From the NCBI RefSeq assembly GCF_017810075.1, contig NZ_JADNYK010000002.1:729002-793001 (forward strand): a stretch of 64,000 bases of DNA, written 5' to 3'. This document shows positions 34,508 to 43,043 of the stretch, one piece after another. Both the position numbers and the translations under genes were made by a program. Below the pieces are notes generated by a model, which made no database searches, had not been told where the DNA came from, and saw nothing but the letters and a program-made list of their open reading frames with translations. Position 1 is the first letter of the stretch. Each line of letters begins with the position of its first letter. This DNA is from Pseudozobellia sp. WGM2. GTDB lineage: Bacteria > Bacteroidota > Bacteroidia > Flavobacteriales > Flavobacteriaceae.

Positions 34508-36243
34508 ATTCTGGCCTGATAGGTAAATAGGTTGTAATATCTACCTTCTTTTGTAATTAGTTCTTCATGCGTGCCCTGTTCGGCAATCTTACCATTTTCG
34601 ATAACCAAAATCTGGTCCGCTTTTCGAATGGTACTTAGCCTATGGGCGATAACAAAAGTAGTTCTACCCTCTGTTAAAGCAGCTAAACTTTTCTGGATCA
34701 AGGCCTCACTTTCAGTATCTAGGTTTGAGGTGGCTTCATCTAAAATCAAAATCTTTGGGTCTGCCAACACTGCTCTTGCAATAGCGATTCGTTGACGTTG
34801 CCCTCCTGAAAGTTTTACACCGCGTTCTCCAATAAGGGTATCCAATCCGTCATCAAAGCGGTCGGTAAATTCATCTACATAAGCCGCTTTAACAGCAGCT
34901 TGCAATTCTTCTTCTGAAGCATTGGGCCTTGGAAACAGAATATTCTCTCTGATAGTACCTTCAAATAGAAAATCGTCTTGTAAGACCACACCGAGAAACT
35001 GTCTAAAACTGGTCAGATCAACTTTTGATAAATCTTTACCATCAATACTTATTTGCCCTCCATCAGGATTTAAAAAACTAGCGGCGAGACCGGCAATGGT
35101 AGATTTTCCTGAACCCGAGCTTCCGACCAGGGCTATTACTTCTCCTGCTTTTACATCAAAACTGATGTTGTGCAACACTTCTTTGTCTTCTTCGTAAGCA
35201 AAAGATACATCGTTAAAACTCATCTCTCCCCTAAACTCTGTTAGAACAACGGTTCTATCTTTTTCATCAGCTTCCGAAACCTGGTTCATTAGTTCTTCGG
35301 TACGATCCAATCCCGCTAAAGCTTCTGTCAACTGACTACCAATGTTGCTCATTTGTACGATAGGCGCGACCATTAATGCCAGCAAAAAGGTAAACTCAAA
35401 ATATTCACCGGTCGTCAGTTCACCCTGCATCATTTTATAGCCGCCAAAGCCCATCATGATACCTGTTGTGGCCAAGCCCAGCAGAAAGGTAGATGAACTG
35501 GTCATCAAAGCCGTGGCGGTAAGGCTCTTTTTTACATTATTATATAACCTCTCGACCCCTTCTTCGAATACCTTTCCTTCTTGATGTTCGGCATTGAACC
35601 CTTTGATTACCCTAATACCTCCCAGTGTTTCGGTCAATCTGCCTTTAACTTCGGCATTGATCTTACCACGCTCTCTAAAAACAGGTCTTATGATTTTAAA
35701 GGCTTTTAGGGCGATAAAAGCAAATAATATAAGCGGTATAAATGTCAACAAGGTCATCGATGGGCTAATTCGTAATAATAAGATAAGTGAGCCAATTGCG
35801 GTAAGGCTACCGCCGACCAATTGTACTAGCCCAGTGCCGATAAGGTTGCGAACACCTTCAACATCACTCATAATTCTTGAGACCAAAGCACCTGATTTGG
35901 TATTGTCAAAAAAACGAATGGGTAGTGAAAGTACTTGTTTCTGAACTTGGGCCCTCAATTCTGAAATCATAAACTGCGCTTGAATACTAAGCACTTTTGT
36001 TAATAGAAATGACATTACGGCCTGAACTAAAAATGCCAAAATAACTACCGCTACCAAAATCTTGAGCAGGTCATAGTTTTTATTGGGTACGATGTCATCT
36101 AAAAAATACCTGAGGGATACCGGGGCGACAAAGCTGGCAGCTTTACTGATGATAATCAAAAGCAACCCGAGAAACACCAATTTTCTTCTTGGCCAAATAA
36201 TTGTTTTAAAGGCAGTGAGGATGCTAACTTTCTTTTCTGACAT
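34504..36243 (-). CDS. MsbA-like ABC exporter (fused permease-ATPase)
   Basis: 579 aa from the ATG at 36243 (MSEKKVSILTAFKTIIWPRR); the frame is open to 36294. N-terminal six-helix exporter domain (about 15-305), including LPIRFFDNTKSGALVSRIM, then the ATPase with GSSGSGKST, Q-loop VVLQDDFLFEGTIREN, LSGGQRQR, Walker B ILILDEATSNLD and H-loop IAHRLST. It works as a dimer in the inner membrane; a lipid, LPS precursor or hydrophobic compound is the likely cargo. Confidence 0.88.
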   Translation of the reverse strand: MSEKKVSILTAFKTIIWPRRKLVFLGLLLIIISKAASFVAPVSLRYFLDDIVPNKNYDLLKILVAVVILAFLVQAVMSFLLTKVLSIQAQFMISELRAQVQKQVLSLPIRFFDNTKSGALVSRIMSDVEGVRNLIGTGLVQLVGGSLTAIGSLILLLRISPSMTLLTFIPLILFAFIALKAFKIIRPVFRERGKINAEVKGRLTETLGGIRVIKGFNAEHQEGKVFEEGVERLYNNVKKSLTATALMTSSSTFLLGLATTGIMMGFGGYKMMQGELTTGEYFEFTFLLALMVAPIVQMSNIGSQLTEALAGLDRTEELMNQVSEADEKDRTVVLTEFRGEMSFNDVSFAYEEDKEVLHNISFDVKAGEVIALVGSSGSGKSTIAGLAASFLNPDGGQISIDGKDLSKVDLTSFRQFLGVVLQDDFLFEGTIRENILFPRPNASEEELQAAVKAAYVDEFTDRFDDGLDTLIGERGVKLSGGQRQRIAIARAVLADPKILILDEATSNLDTESEALIQKSLAALTEGRTTFVIAHRLSTIRKADQILVIENGKIAEQGTHEELITKEGRYYNLFTYQARI

Positions 36244-36261
36244 AGTAGATTTTAGAGCAAT

Positions 36262-36294
36262 CAAAGTTACGGCATTCCGTAGAAAGAATGACAA
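36262..36294 (-). promoter_or_regulatory. Candidate promoter of the ABC exporter
   Basis: On the minus strand TTG (36292-36294), 22 bases, then TAACTTTG (36262-36269), which fits TTG-N17-23-TAnnTTTG of Bacteroidota. It ends 19 bases before the ATG at 36243. Confidence 0.45.
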
Positions 36295-36336
36295 GTGTAA
36301 ACTAATCGAAATTCAATGATTTGAGTTGATATCCGC

Positions 36337-36990
36337 TTAATCTTTAGTAATAATCAAAGAGGCCTTGGATCCCGTCGACAACAACCACTTATTGGAATAG
36401 ATTAATTTACCTTGATCATCATAAACATCGATTTGTGCGGTATTGGGAGGAGATGAACCAACATTCAAAGCCTCAAAATCGATTCGGTTGAACCCTTCTT
36501 CTAAATCGACATTTACCCCTTTAAAAGAACCTGTTAGTAAAATATTCGGGTCTGCTACTTTTTCGTTAACGTAGATTTTTACCCGGTCACCATCTACATA
36601 TTCATGGTCGCGGCAAACAATGCCTACAAAAGTGCCATTACTTTTAACATCGCCCAAATACATATCGGGGAAATGTTCTTTTGAGCCTTCTTTGGGTCTT
36701 CTGGGCCCTGCTTTGGGGTCAATTTTCATCCCGTAGCCCGCCTGCACCAAATTACGGTCATCTTCCATTTTTACCGGATTTCGAGCACTCATATCCATTT
36801 TAACTTCAGGATTGTTGTTTACGACCGAGGGTATTTTTAATGAGGTGCCCTGCTCGGGTTTTTTGGTGTCATCAATTTTATTGGCAACATCGATTTTAAG
36901 TTCTTTTTGTGCAGGAATATCAGTCTGGGCCATACCTATAAAGGATAGCAAGAAGAGCAAATAACTGATGTATGTCGATTTTCTGAACAT
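36337..36990 (-). CDS. Secreted protein of unknown function
   Basis: 217 aa from the ATG at 36990 (MFRKSTYISYLLFLLSFIGM), which gives a good signal peptide; the frame is open up to 37080 and would overlap the hydrolase gene. After the signal peptide comes a Lys/Asp/Pro-rich region, then a C-terminal all-beta region (about 130-215) with DGDRVKIYVNEKVAD, LEEGFNRIDFEALNVG and AQIDVYDDQGKLIYSN. That part looks like a small Ig-like or beta-sandwich domain. I do not recognise the family. It is the last gene of the operon running down from 41797. Confidence 0.65.
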   Translation of the reverse strand: MFRKSTYISYLLFLLSFIGMAQTDIPAQKELKIDVANKIDDTKKPEQGTSLKIPSVVNNNPEVKMDMSARNPVKMEDDRNLVQAGYGMKIDPKAGPRRPKEGSKEHFPDMYLGDVKSNGTFVGIVCRDHEYVDGDRVKIYVNEKVADPNILLTGSFKGVNVDLEEGFNRIDFEALNVGSSPPNTAQIDVYDDQGKLIYSNKWLLSTGSKASLIITKD

Positions 36991-37045
36991 AATATATAGC
37001 AAAGTAAAGATAACAAATACCCTGCCATGGGGGCTTAACACTCTG

Positions 37046-37789
37046 TTAAAACGATAATTTACGGAAAATCGTATCAGCAATTACCTGATGACCTGTTGCA
37101 TTGGGGTGAATCGGATCTTCATCATAACAGGCTTGTTGTTTGGCAAGCAAAGGTTTGTGAATATCGATTTCCATTTTGGAAATCGGATGCTGCATGCCCA
37201 AAACAATATCCTTAAATTCAAGAAGTACTTCTGTTTCGTAGTTGGGGTAGGGGTTTTTATAACCGTAGGGTACTGAGTTGGAAAGATGCTTCAAGGGAGC
37301 TGCCTCCAGTGCCAAGGGTGGAGGGGTCAAAAGAATGGCTTGAATATCTTTCTGTCGAAGTTTTTCAAGAAACGAGTACACCCCGATTTTAAAACTATTG
37401 AACAGCTTTTCGGAGGGTTTACCATAAATACCGCAATTGATTCCATAGCAGAACAAAGCCACATCAAGCTTGTTTTCGGTAAGAATTTCATCAAGGCGTT
37501 CAAAAAGATAAGGTCTTGGGCCGGGGTGGTCCTCTTCGGTAAGTCCGGAGACGGTTTCGCTACTTTTACCGAAATTCAAAAACTTTAAGTTAAGTTCAGG
37601 ATGTTCGGCATCAAATTTTTCCTGTAATATTTCTACATATCCGTGGCCGCCAGCGTTGGTAATACTATCACCGAAACAACCGATGACCATGTTTTTTTCG
37701 AGCTTAAATTTTTGTCCGTCGAAACAGCCTATTAGGCTGCTGCCCAATACTGCAAGTGCGGAGCTGTTGACGAACTGTCTTCGATTCAT
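37046..37789 (-). CDS. SGNH/GDSL-family esterase lipoprotein
   Basis: 247 aa. N-terminus MNRRQFVNSSALAVLGSSLI with RR and a lipobox-like LIGC suggests export as a lipoprotein, possibly by Tat. All four SGNH blocks are visible: CFGDSITNAGG (nucleophile Ser), NFGKSSETVSG (Gly), YGINC (Asn) and DEDPIHPNATGH (Asp-His). It hydrolyses an ester, perhaps an acyl or acetyl group on a sugar or peptide; the substrate is unknown. It follows the M19 dipeptidase gene by 32 bases. Confidence 0.8.
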   Translation of the reverse strand: MNRRQFVNSSALAVLGSSLIGCFDGQKFKLEKNMVIGCFGDSITNAGGHGYVEILQEKFDAEHPELNLKFLNFGKSSETVSGLTEEDHPGPRPYLFERLDEILTENKLDVALFCYGINCGIYGKPSEKLFNSFKIGVYSFLEKLRQKDIQAILLTPPPLALEAAPLKHLSNSVPYGYKNPYPNYETEVLLEFKDIVLGMQHPISKMEIDIHKPLLAKQQACYDEDPIHPNATGHQVIADTIFRKLSF

Positions 37790-37821
37790 GCCTTAAACTT
37801 ATACGTAAAAATCTAAAAAAA

Positions 37822-38889
37822 CTAGTCTTCCCAAGTCGTTTTTAGAAAATTTAAAAAGTTTCGGCTCATGATAGCTTCGATGTCGTAGTTCTCGTAACCG
37901 CGGTCTTGCAAAAGTTCAGGAATTTTCTGCAAGTCGGCAATGGTATCAACATCCATAGGGCATTGTTCAGTGCCAAAACCTCCGTCTAAATCGGTGCCGA
38001 TACCGACATGTTTGGCGTTACCTGCAATTTGGCAAATATGGTCAATATTATTGAGCGTTTGTTCTAAAGAACAGTTCATGGCTTTTGGGGTCGATTTGCC
38101 CCGCTTCCAGTTGGGTACCATCATCCAAGCATCCAAAGCCATTCCGATTACCGCTCTTCTTTCGATTAACGCTTTAATTTGCTCATCGGAAAATTGCCGA
38201 TTATGATTGACCAGTGCTCTACAATTGTTATGACTGGCCCAAACGGGCCCATTGTAATAATCTAGGGTTTCCCAAAAACTTTGGTCACACAAATGTGTGG
38301 CGTCTAAAATAAGATTCAACCGTTCAATTTCCTTCAATAGTGCTTTGCCCTTTACACCAATACTGCCAGAAGAGTCGGTGCCGAAAGCGTAGGTTCCGGG
38401 GCCATAATGTGCCGGACCTATAGCTCGAAGTCCGTCTTCATAAGACTTTTCCAAATAATCTAAAGAAACTATAGAATCGGCACCCTCAAGGCTCAAGATA
38501 TAACCAATAGGTTTTTTGCCCTCTTTAGTTTGCCAAAGTTCAAGATGCTTTTCTAATTGTGCTTTATTTCTGATTTGAACCATTTCGCCAATATCTTCCA
38601 TGGTTCGATACCAAGCCAATTGACCTTGGGTCTGTGCCCAAGCTTGTTGGGGTGAGTTCCATCCCGGTAAACGGTTCTCTTTTTTTACGTAGCGCGCAAT
38701 TTGGGTGGCCATACAAAGTCCAATATTCCCTTTTCGCATTGCCTCAAGAGAAACGGTGTTTCTACTTCGGTCAGGTTTATCGGTCATGCCTTGTTCACTT
38801 TCACGGATATCGTCGACCGACCAAGTCAGGTTTCGGTTCCATTCCATGGCGTTCATGGAAAGGTCTAAATGAGCATCGAAAATAAACAT
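37822..38889 (-). CDS. Membrane dipeptidase (peptidase family M19)
   Basis: 355 aa from the ATG at 38889 (MFIFDAHLDLSM), two bases after the stop of the upstream gene; the frame extends to 38931 but would overlap it. Metal and catalytic motifs of renal-dipeptidase-type enzymes are present: DAHLDL, the bridging Glu in YILSLEGADSI, ILDATHLCDQSFWETL, ASHNNCRALVNHNRQ and GIGTDLDGGFG. No signal peptide is seen, so it acts in the cytoplasm. Enzymes of this family often cleave dipeptides with a C-terminal D-residue, which fits the D-amino-acid genes alongside. Confidence 0.87.
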   Translation of the reverse strand: MFIFDAHLDLSMNAMEWNRNLTWSVDDIRESEQGMTDKPDRSRNTVSLEAMRKGNIGLCMATQIARYVKKENRLPGWNSPQQAWAQTQGQLAWYRTMEDIGEMVQIRNKAQLEKHLELWQTKEGKKPIGYILSLEGADSIVSLDYLEKSYEDGLRAIGPAHYGPGTYAFGTDSSGSIGVKGKALLKEIERLNLILDATHLCDQSFWETLDYYNGPVWASHNNCRALVNHNRQFSDEQIKALIERRAVIGMALDAWMMVPNWKRGKSTPKAMNCSLEQTLNNIDHICQIAGNAKHVGIGTDLDGGFGTEQCPMDVDTIADLQKIPELLQDRGYENYDIEAIMSRNFLNFLKTTWED

Positions 38890-38891
38890 GT

Positions 38892-40007
38892 CTAGAGTGT
38901 TAGGGTTTGGTTTCGGGCGGCAACTTTCCAAGAATCGATAATTTCAGCATCTGAAACGACCTGTAAATATTCATATTTGGCAACCGTTGGGCAGATGTGC
39001 ATGGGAATGGCATAAGCAGTATCGCCTACATGGTAGTTTTGACTATTTTCGCAATCGATTACGAAATGTTCTTCACTTTGACCCTTCTGGTTCCAATCGT
39101 CTACATTCAAAAATTGAACTCTCGGAAAAGGCATTTCTGAAGCTAGAGATTTATGCCCTAAATCGGTACAGATCGTATTTTTTGCGGGTTTGCTTATAAT
39201 GCGAGTGAATAGAACTGCTGCTGGAAGAAAGTTCATTTCGGGAAATAAACTTCCATAACCGGCATCCCAAAGCAATGTAGTTCCGGGGCTCGCTTCTATA
39301 CTTTCTCTTTTGGCATGAAACGGAAAGGTAGGTGACCCACCGGCCACAATATTTTTTATTTCGATGCCTTCCGATATTAACTTACTCTTTAGGGATAAAA
39401 CTTTCTCAAAAGCTACGTCACATTCTTTTTCACGTTTTAGTACATCGGCATTTCTAATATGGCCGTCATAAGCATGAAACCCCATGGGGCGAATATTGGG
39501 GTCGGCTTCCATTTGACGATAAAGTTCAATAGCCGTTTCATCGGTTAGAATGCCCGTACGGTTCATTCCTGTATTGATATCCATCCACAGCGAAACCTTC
39601 CTGTTTTTTGCATTGGCTTTTTTAGTTATCTGCTTCAATATACTTGGATGGTCTACCAAGGTAGAAAATTTTGTGTTTGGAAATGTTTCTGTTAGTTTAA
39701 AGAAACGCTCGATATTTGCGCCGACAGGTTGCATGGCCAACAAAACATCTGGGGCATGGCATTTTGCCAAAAGTTCGGCCTCTGCTATTGTGGCACATTT
39801 AAACTTATAAATGCCATGCTGTAGTTGCAGTTTGATTATTTCTGCCGATTTATGGGTTTTTATATGGGGCCTTAGAAAATCAACATCTCCGGACATTTTC
39901 AACATCGTTCTTATGTTGTGTTCTATGCGTTCAGAATACACCAACAATGAAGGAGAGATTACACTTTCGGTATTTTTAAGTGCGTACCACGGTAGATTAT
40001 TTGTCAT
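38892..40007 (-). CDS. D-threonine aldolase / D-serine dehydratase-like PLP enzyme
   Basis: 371 aa from the ATG at 40007 (MTNNLPWYALKNTESVISP); a TTG at 40016 would extend it by three residues. The fold is a fold-III (alanine-racemase-like) PLP barrel: PLP lysine K53 in RPHIKTHKSAE, MDINTGMNRTGI and the C-terminal metal-binding His-x-Cys in PMHICPTVAKYEY. These are the hallmarks of the D-threonine aldolase/D-serine dehydratase (DSD1) family, which act on D-hydroxy-amino acids. The exact reaction is not certain. Neighbours are RidA and a permease. Confidence 0.85.
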   Translation of the reverse strand: MTNNLPWYALKNTESVISPSLLVYSERIEHNIRTMLKMSGDVDFLRPHIKTHKSAEIIKLQLQHGIYKFKCATIAEAELLAKCHAPDVLLAMQPVGANIERFFKLTETFPNTKFSTLVDHPSILKQITKKANAKNRKVSLWMDINTGMNRTGILTDETAIELYRQMEADPNIRPMGFHAYDGHIRNADVLKREKECDVAFEKVLSLKSKLISEGIEIKNIVAGGSPTFPFHAKRESIEASPGTTLLWDAGYGSLFPEMNFLPAAVLFTRIISKPAKNTICTDLGHKSLASEMPFPRVQFLNVDDWNQKGQSEEHFVIDCENSQNYHVGDTAYAIPMHICPTVAKYEYLQVVSDAEIIDSWKVAARNQTLTL

Positions 40008-40012
40008 AAAAA

Positions 40013-40477
40013 TCAATGTAGTTCAAACATGGCTTCTACTTCAACAGGTATTCCGCCAGGTAAGATCATGCCAACGGCGCTTCGCACACCGACCCCATTA
40101 TCCGCCCCAAAAATATCGGCCATGAGTTCGCTAAAACCATTAATGACCAAAGGTTGATCGCCAAAGTCAGGGTCTGAATTTACCATACCCAAGGTTTTCA
40201 CAATTCTTTTAATTCTGTTGATATCTCCAAAATGGGTCTGTATTGTCGAAATCATAGTTAAACCCACTTGTCTCGCACCCAATTTAGCTTCTTCGAGGGT
40301 CATATCATGACCAGCACGGCCTTTCATAAGGTTGCCGTCAGGTAACATGGGGCCTTGACCTGAGATATACAGAAAATTATCTACTACCAAAATCGGTTTG
40401 TACAGACCTGCCGGCGGAGGGGCCGGAGGTAGCTCTAAACCCAAAGTCTTTATTCTTTCGGATGGTGAATCGCTCAT
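40013..40477 (-). CDS. RidA-family (YjgF) protein
   Basis: 154 aa. Contains NFLYISGQGPMLPDG, LGARQVGLTMISTIQTHFGD and GVRSAVGMILPGGIPVEVEA, with the Arg that contacts substrate carboxylate in RidA (VRSAVG). RidA hydrolyses reactive enamines/imines released by PLP dehydratases such as serine/threonine dehydratases. Its place directly ahead of the D-threonine-aldolase/D-serine-dehydratase-like gene is exactly where that job is needed. Confidence 0.85.
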   Translation of the reverse strand: MSDSPSERIKTLGLELPPAPPPAGLYKPILVVDNFLYISGQGPMLPDGNLMKGRAGHDMTLEEAKLGARQVGLTMISTIQTHFGDINRIKRIVKTLGMVNSDPDFGDQPLVINGFSELMADIFGADNGVGVRSAVGMILPGGIPVEVEAMFELH

Positions 40478-40483
40478 ATTTTT

Positions 40484-41797
40484 TTATATAAATGTGTCTA
40501 AAATTAAAACTCCGATAAGACCCATAACACCTACGGTGGTTTCCATGACCGTCCAAGTACGCAGGGTATCTTTTATAGATAGATTAAAATATTCTTTGTA
40601 AAGCCAAAAACCCCCATCATTAACGTGGGAAAGCATCAAGCTACCAGAACCTATAGCCAATACCATGAGTTCAGGGCTCACCCCATTACCGACCAGAGGC
40701 ATGGCGATGCCAGCGGCTGTAAGGCCGGCTACCGTTGCCGAACCTACGCAAACGCGAATCACCGTAGCGATGAGCCAGGCGAGAACAAGCGGTGAAATAG
40801 TAGAGCCTTTTAGCATATCGCCAATATATTCGCTCACACCACTATCGATAAGTACTTGTTTTAAAGCTCCGGCGCCTGCGATAATCAAAAGCACCATTGT
40901 TATGCCCGACACTGCACTTGCGACAGAATCCATTACCTCTTTCATTTTTTTACCTCGGGCGATACCCAAAGTGTAAATGGCGACCAAAACTGAAATTAAC
41001 ATGGCTATTACCGGATCACCTAGAATGTCAGTTATTTTTCTAATTATATTTTCTTCGGGAAGAAGCAACGCGACCACAGATTGTAAGCCGATAAGAATGA
41101 CAGGTAGTAAAGCGCTAAAGATACTGGTCATGGTGCTTGGCATCTCGTCGTCTGTCAACACGGTAGGATTCAAAAATTCTTTTAGTGGGGTAGCCTCAAC
41201 ATTTTTTATGGTTCGTGAAAACAAAGGGCCAGCGACAACTATGGCCGGAATGGCAACTATGATACCGTAGAGTAACGTTTTACCAATATCGGCATTGAAC
41301 ATTACCGCGATGCCCGTTGGAGCAGGATGCGGAGGCAAATATCCGTGGGTAACCGATAAGGAAGCCAACATAGGTAGACCCACATAAATTAATGGAAGCC
41401 CTGTAGCTGCAGCGACTGTAAAGACTAGGGGTATAAGAATAACAAAGCCTACGGTGTAAAACATCGGTATGCCCACAATAAAACCAGTCAACACTACGGC
41501 CCACTGAATATTCTTTTTACCGAATTTCTCTACCAATTGGGTTGTAATACGTTGTGCCGCTCCGCTATCCGCAACTAATTTACCCAACATGGCACCGAGG
41601 CCAAGAATCAAAATAAGATAGCCTAAGGTATTCCCGATTCCCGTTTGTATCGATTTAGAAACCGTTATAAAGTCCATGCCTTCGGCTACACCGACCAGAA
41701 GAGACACAATAACGAAAGCGATGAAAGCATTCAACCGAAAACGGGCGATTAGAATAAATAAGAGAATGATTCCGGCAATAACAATGGCGAGAGGCAT
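40484..41797 (-). CDS. GntP-family permease
   Basis: 437 aa, about 12 membrane segments. GntP features are visible: LGLGAMLGKLVADSGAA, the PPHPAPTGIAVMFNADIGK loop and LMLSHVNDGGFWLYKEYF. Family members carry gluconate or related hydroxy acids with protons; some (DsdX) carry D-serine. As first gene of an operon with RidA, a D-hydroxy-amino-acid PLP enzyme and a dipeptidase, D-serine or a related D-amino acid is a plausible cargo. That is inference. Confidence 0.87.
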   Translation of the reverse strand: MPLAIVIAGIILLFILIARFRLNAFIAFVIVSLLVGVAEGMDFITVSKSIQTGIGNTLGYLILILGLGAMLGKLVADSGAAQRITTQLVEKFGKKNIQWAVVLTGFIVGIPMFYTVGFVILIPLVFTVAAATGLPLIYVGLPMLASLSVTHGYLPPHPAPTGIAVMFNADIGKTLLYGIIVAIPAIVVAGPLFSRTIKNVEATPLKEFLNPTVLTDDEMPSTMTSIFSALLPVILIGLQSVVALLLPEENIIRKITDILGDPVIAMLISVLVAIYTLGIARGKKMKEVMDSVASAVSGITMVLLIIAGAGALKQVLIDSGVSEYIGDMLKGSTISPLVLAWLIATVIRVCVGSATVAGLTAAGIAMPLVGNGVSPELMVLAIGSGSLMLSHVNDGGFWLYKEYFNLSIKDTLRTWTVMETTVGVMGLIGVLILDTFI

Positions 41798-41876
41798 AGG
41801 TCAGGTTTAAATAATAAGCTTTAAATATACAATTTTGAGAAGATCATTATTTTATATAGCGCAGTGAAGAAGTAAT

Positions 41877-42764
41877 TCAATTTACTTGAATTAGAGGTTG
41901 CTCGTCTATATAACCTAATGACTGAAGAAACTCGTCAGTTTCCTGAATCGTTTTTTTATACATCTTTTTAAATGGATGATTGAAAAAACCGTGGCCTTTA
42001 TCTTCATAAATTTTTAAAACACAACGGCTACCTACCTTGTCCATTACCATTTTGTAATACTCTGCGGTAACTACAGGAATATGGTGGTCTTTTGTTCCTA
42101 AAAATAAAAGTGTAGGTGGTGCTCCTTTTTCAATATTATGTAGGGGTGAAAAATCTTTATAGGCATCTCCAATTCTTTCGTACCCATATCCGCCAGGGCC
42201 ATTATCTATAACAGGATTGTAAAGTACCAAAGCATTGGGTTTGCAATCAATTTGTAAGTCATCATTGGGGTCATTATATTTTTCTAGCAATGCCGTAGAA
42301 GCGGCCAAGTGACCACCTGCGGAACCACCGGAGACTATAATTTGATTGGGGTCTACGCCCAGCTTATCGGCATTCTTGCGTACATATCGTATTGCAGATT
42401 TAGCGTCTTGCACAGCAATGAACGGGGAGGTGCCATGTTTGCTTTCGGTACGATAATCAGCTAGAATACAAACCATATCCCTTTGCTTAAAATATTCCGC
42501 ATGATATTTAAAATGTGAACGATCCCCTTTTTGCCATCCTCCTCCAAAGAAGAAAATAAATGCCGGATATTTTCGGGAAGCATCTGGCTTTTCGGGTGTA
42601 TGAACTTCTAAAAATAGTCGGGTAGTATCTATCTTTTTGTATAAGAGTTCGGTCTGGGCATGACCAAAATAGGTAAAGAAGTAAACTGTTACTACAGAAA
42701 GAAGGCTAATAGTTTTTCTAGGTATTATCAGGAAGTGCTGCAAATTCTTTTCTTTTATTTTCAA
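41877..42764 (-). CDS. Secreted alpha/beta-hydrolase esterase (HSL-like)
   Basis: 295 aa. Long N-terminal hydrophobic stretch ending FGHAQTELLYKK reads as a signal peptide. Catalytic pieces: oxyanion region FIFFFGGGWQKGD, nucleophile elbow IVSGGSAGGHLA, acid in GTKDHHIPV and His in DKGHGFFNH. This is a BD-FAE/CE-type feruloyl- or acetyl-esterase-like protein. It is on the same strand as the pectin genes, and removing acyl groups from pectin is a plausible role. The ATG at 42764 overlaps the upstream DUF1059 gene by 47 bases; a later non-ATG start cannot be excluded. Confidence 0.78.
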   Translation of the reverse strand: MKIKEKNLQHFLIIPRKTISLLSVVTVYFFTYFGHAQTELLYKKIDTTRLFLEVHTPEKPDASRKYPAFIFFFGGGWQKGDRSHFKYHAEYFKQRDMVCILADYRTESKHGTSPFIAVQDAKSAIRYVRKNADKLGVDPNQIIVSGGSAGGHLAASTALLEKYNDPNDDLQIDCKPNALVLYNPVIDNGPGGYGYERIGDAYKDFSPLHNIEKGAPPTLLFLGTKDHHIPVVTAEYYKMVMDKVGSRCVLKIYEDKGHGFFNHPFKKMYKKTIQETDEFLQSLGYIDEQPLIQVN

Positions 42765-42957
42765 ACCAGTTCTGCATATTTTCGGGTGAACGCATCAAGC
42801 CTTGCATTTCTTCCATAGCTTTTAAATGCGGTTTATCACCCTTTTCAAACATTTCTGAACCATGTTTTTTGCTTAGCTGCGCAATTTCTTCAAAAGTCTC
42901 GGCGCGAAATTCATGGTCACATGCTCCGCCCAATTGCTTGCAAGTCATTGTTTTCAT
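42718..42957 (-). CDS. DUF1059-like small protein
   Basis: 79 aa. The opening MKTMTCKQLGGACDHEFRA, with two Cys and a His, is the DUF1059 motif; a helical region follows (TFEEIAQLSKKHGSEMFEKG). DUF1059 proteins are small, cytoplasmic and functionally unassigned; the Cys/His cluster could bind a metal. It overlaps the start of the esterase gene, so the two are probably translationally coupled. Confidence 0.75.
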   Translation of the reverse strand: MKTMTCKQLGGACDHEFRAETFEEIAQLSKKHGSEMFEKGDKPHLKAMEEMQGLMRSPENMQNWFENKRKEFAALPDNT

Positions 42958-43043
42958 ATCGTTTTGATTAGTTGATGAGTCCGATTATTTAAGATGGATA
43001 TACAAGATAAAAAAAATCGTTCGCATACCGTAAGCAGTTAGGA

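Noticed and set aside
40008..40016. Upstream TTG start for the D-threonine-aldolase-like gene
   Set aside because: The extension adds only three residues and overlaps the RidA stop; the ATG at 40007 is simpler.
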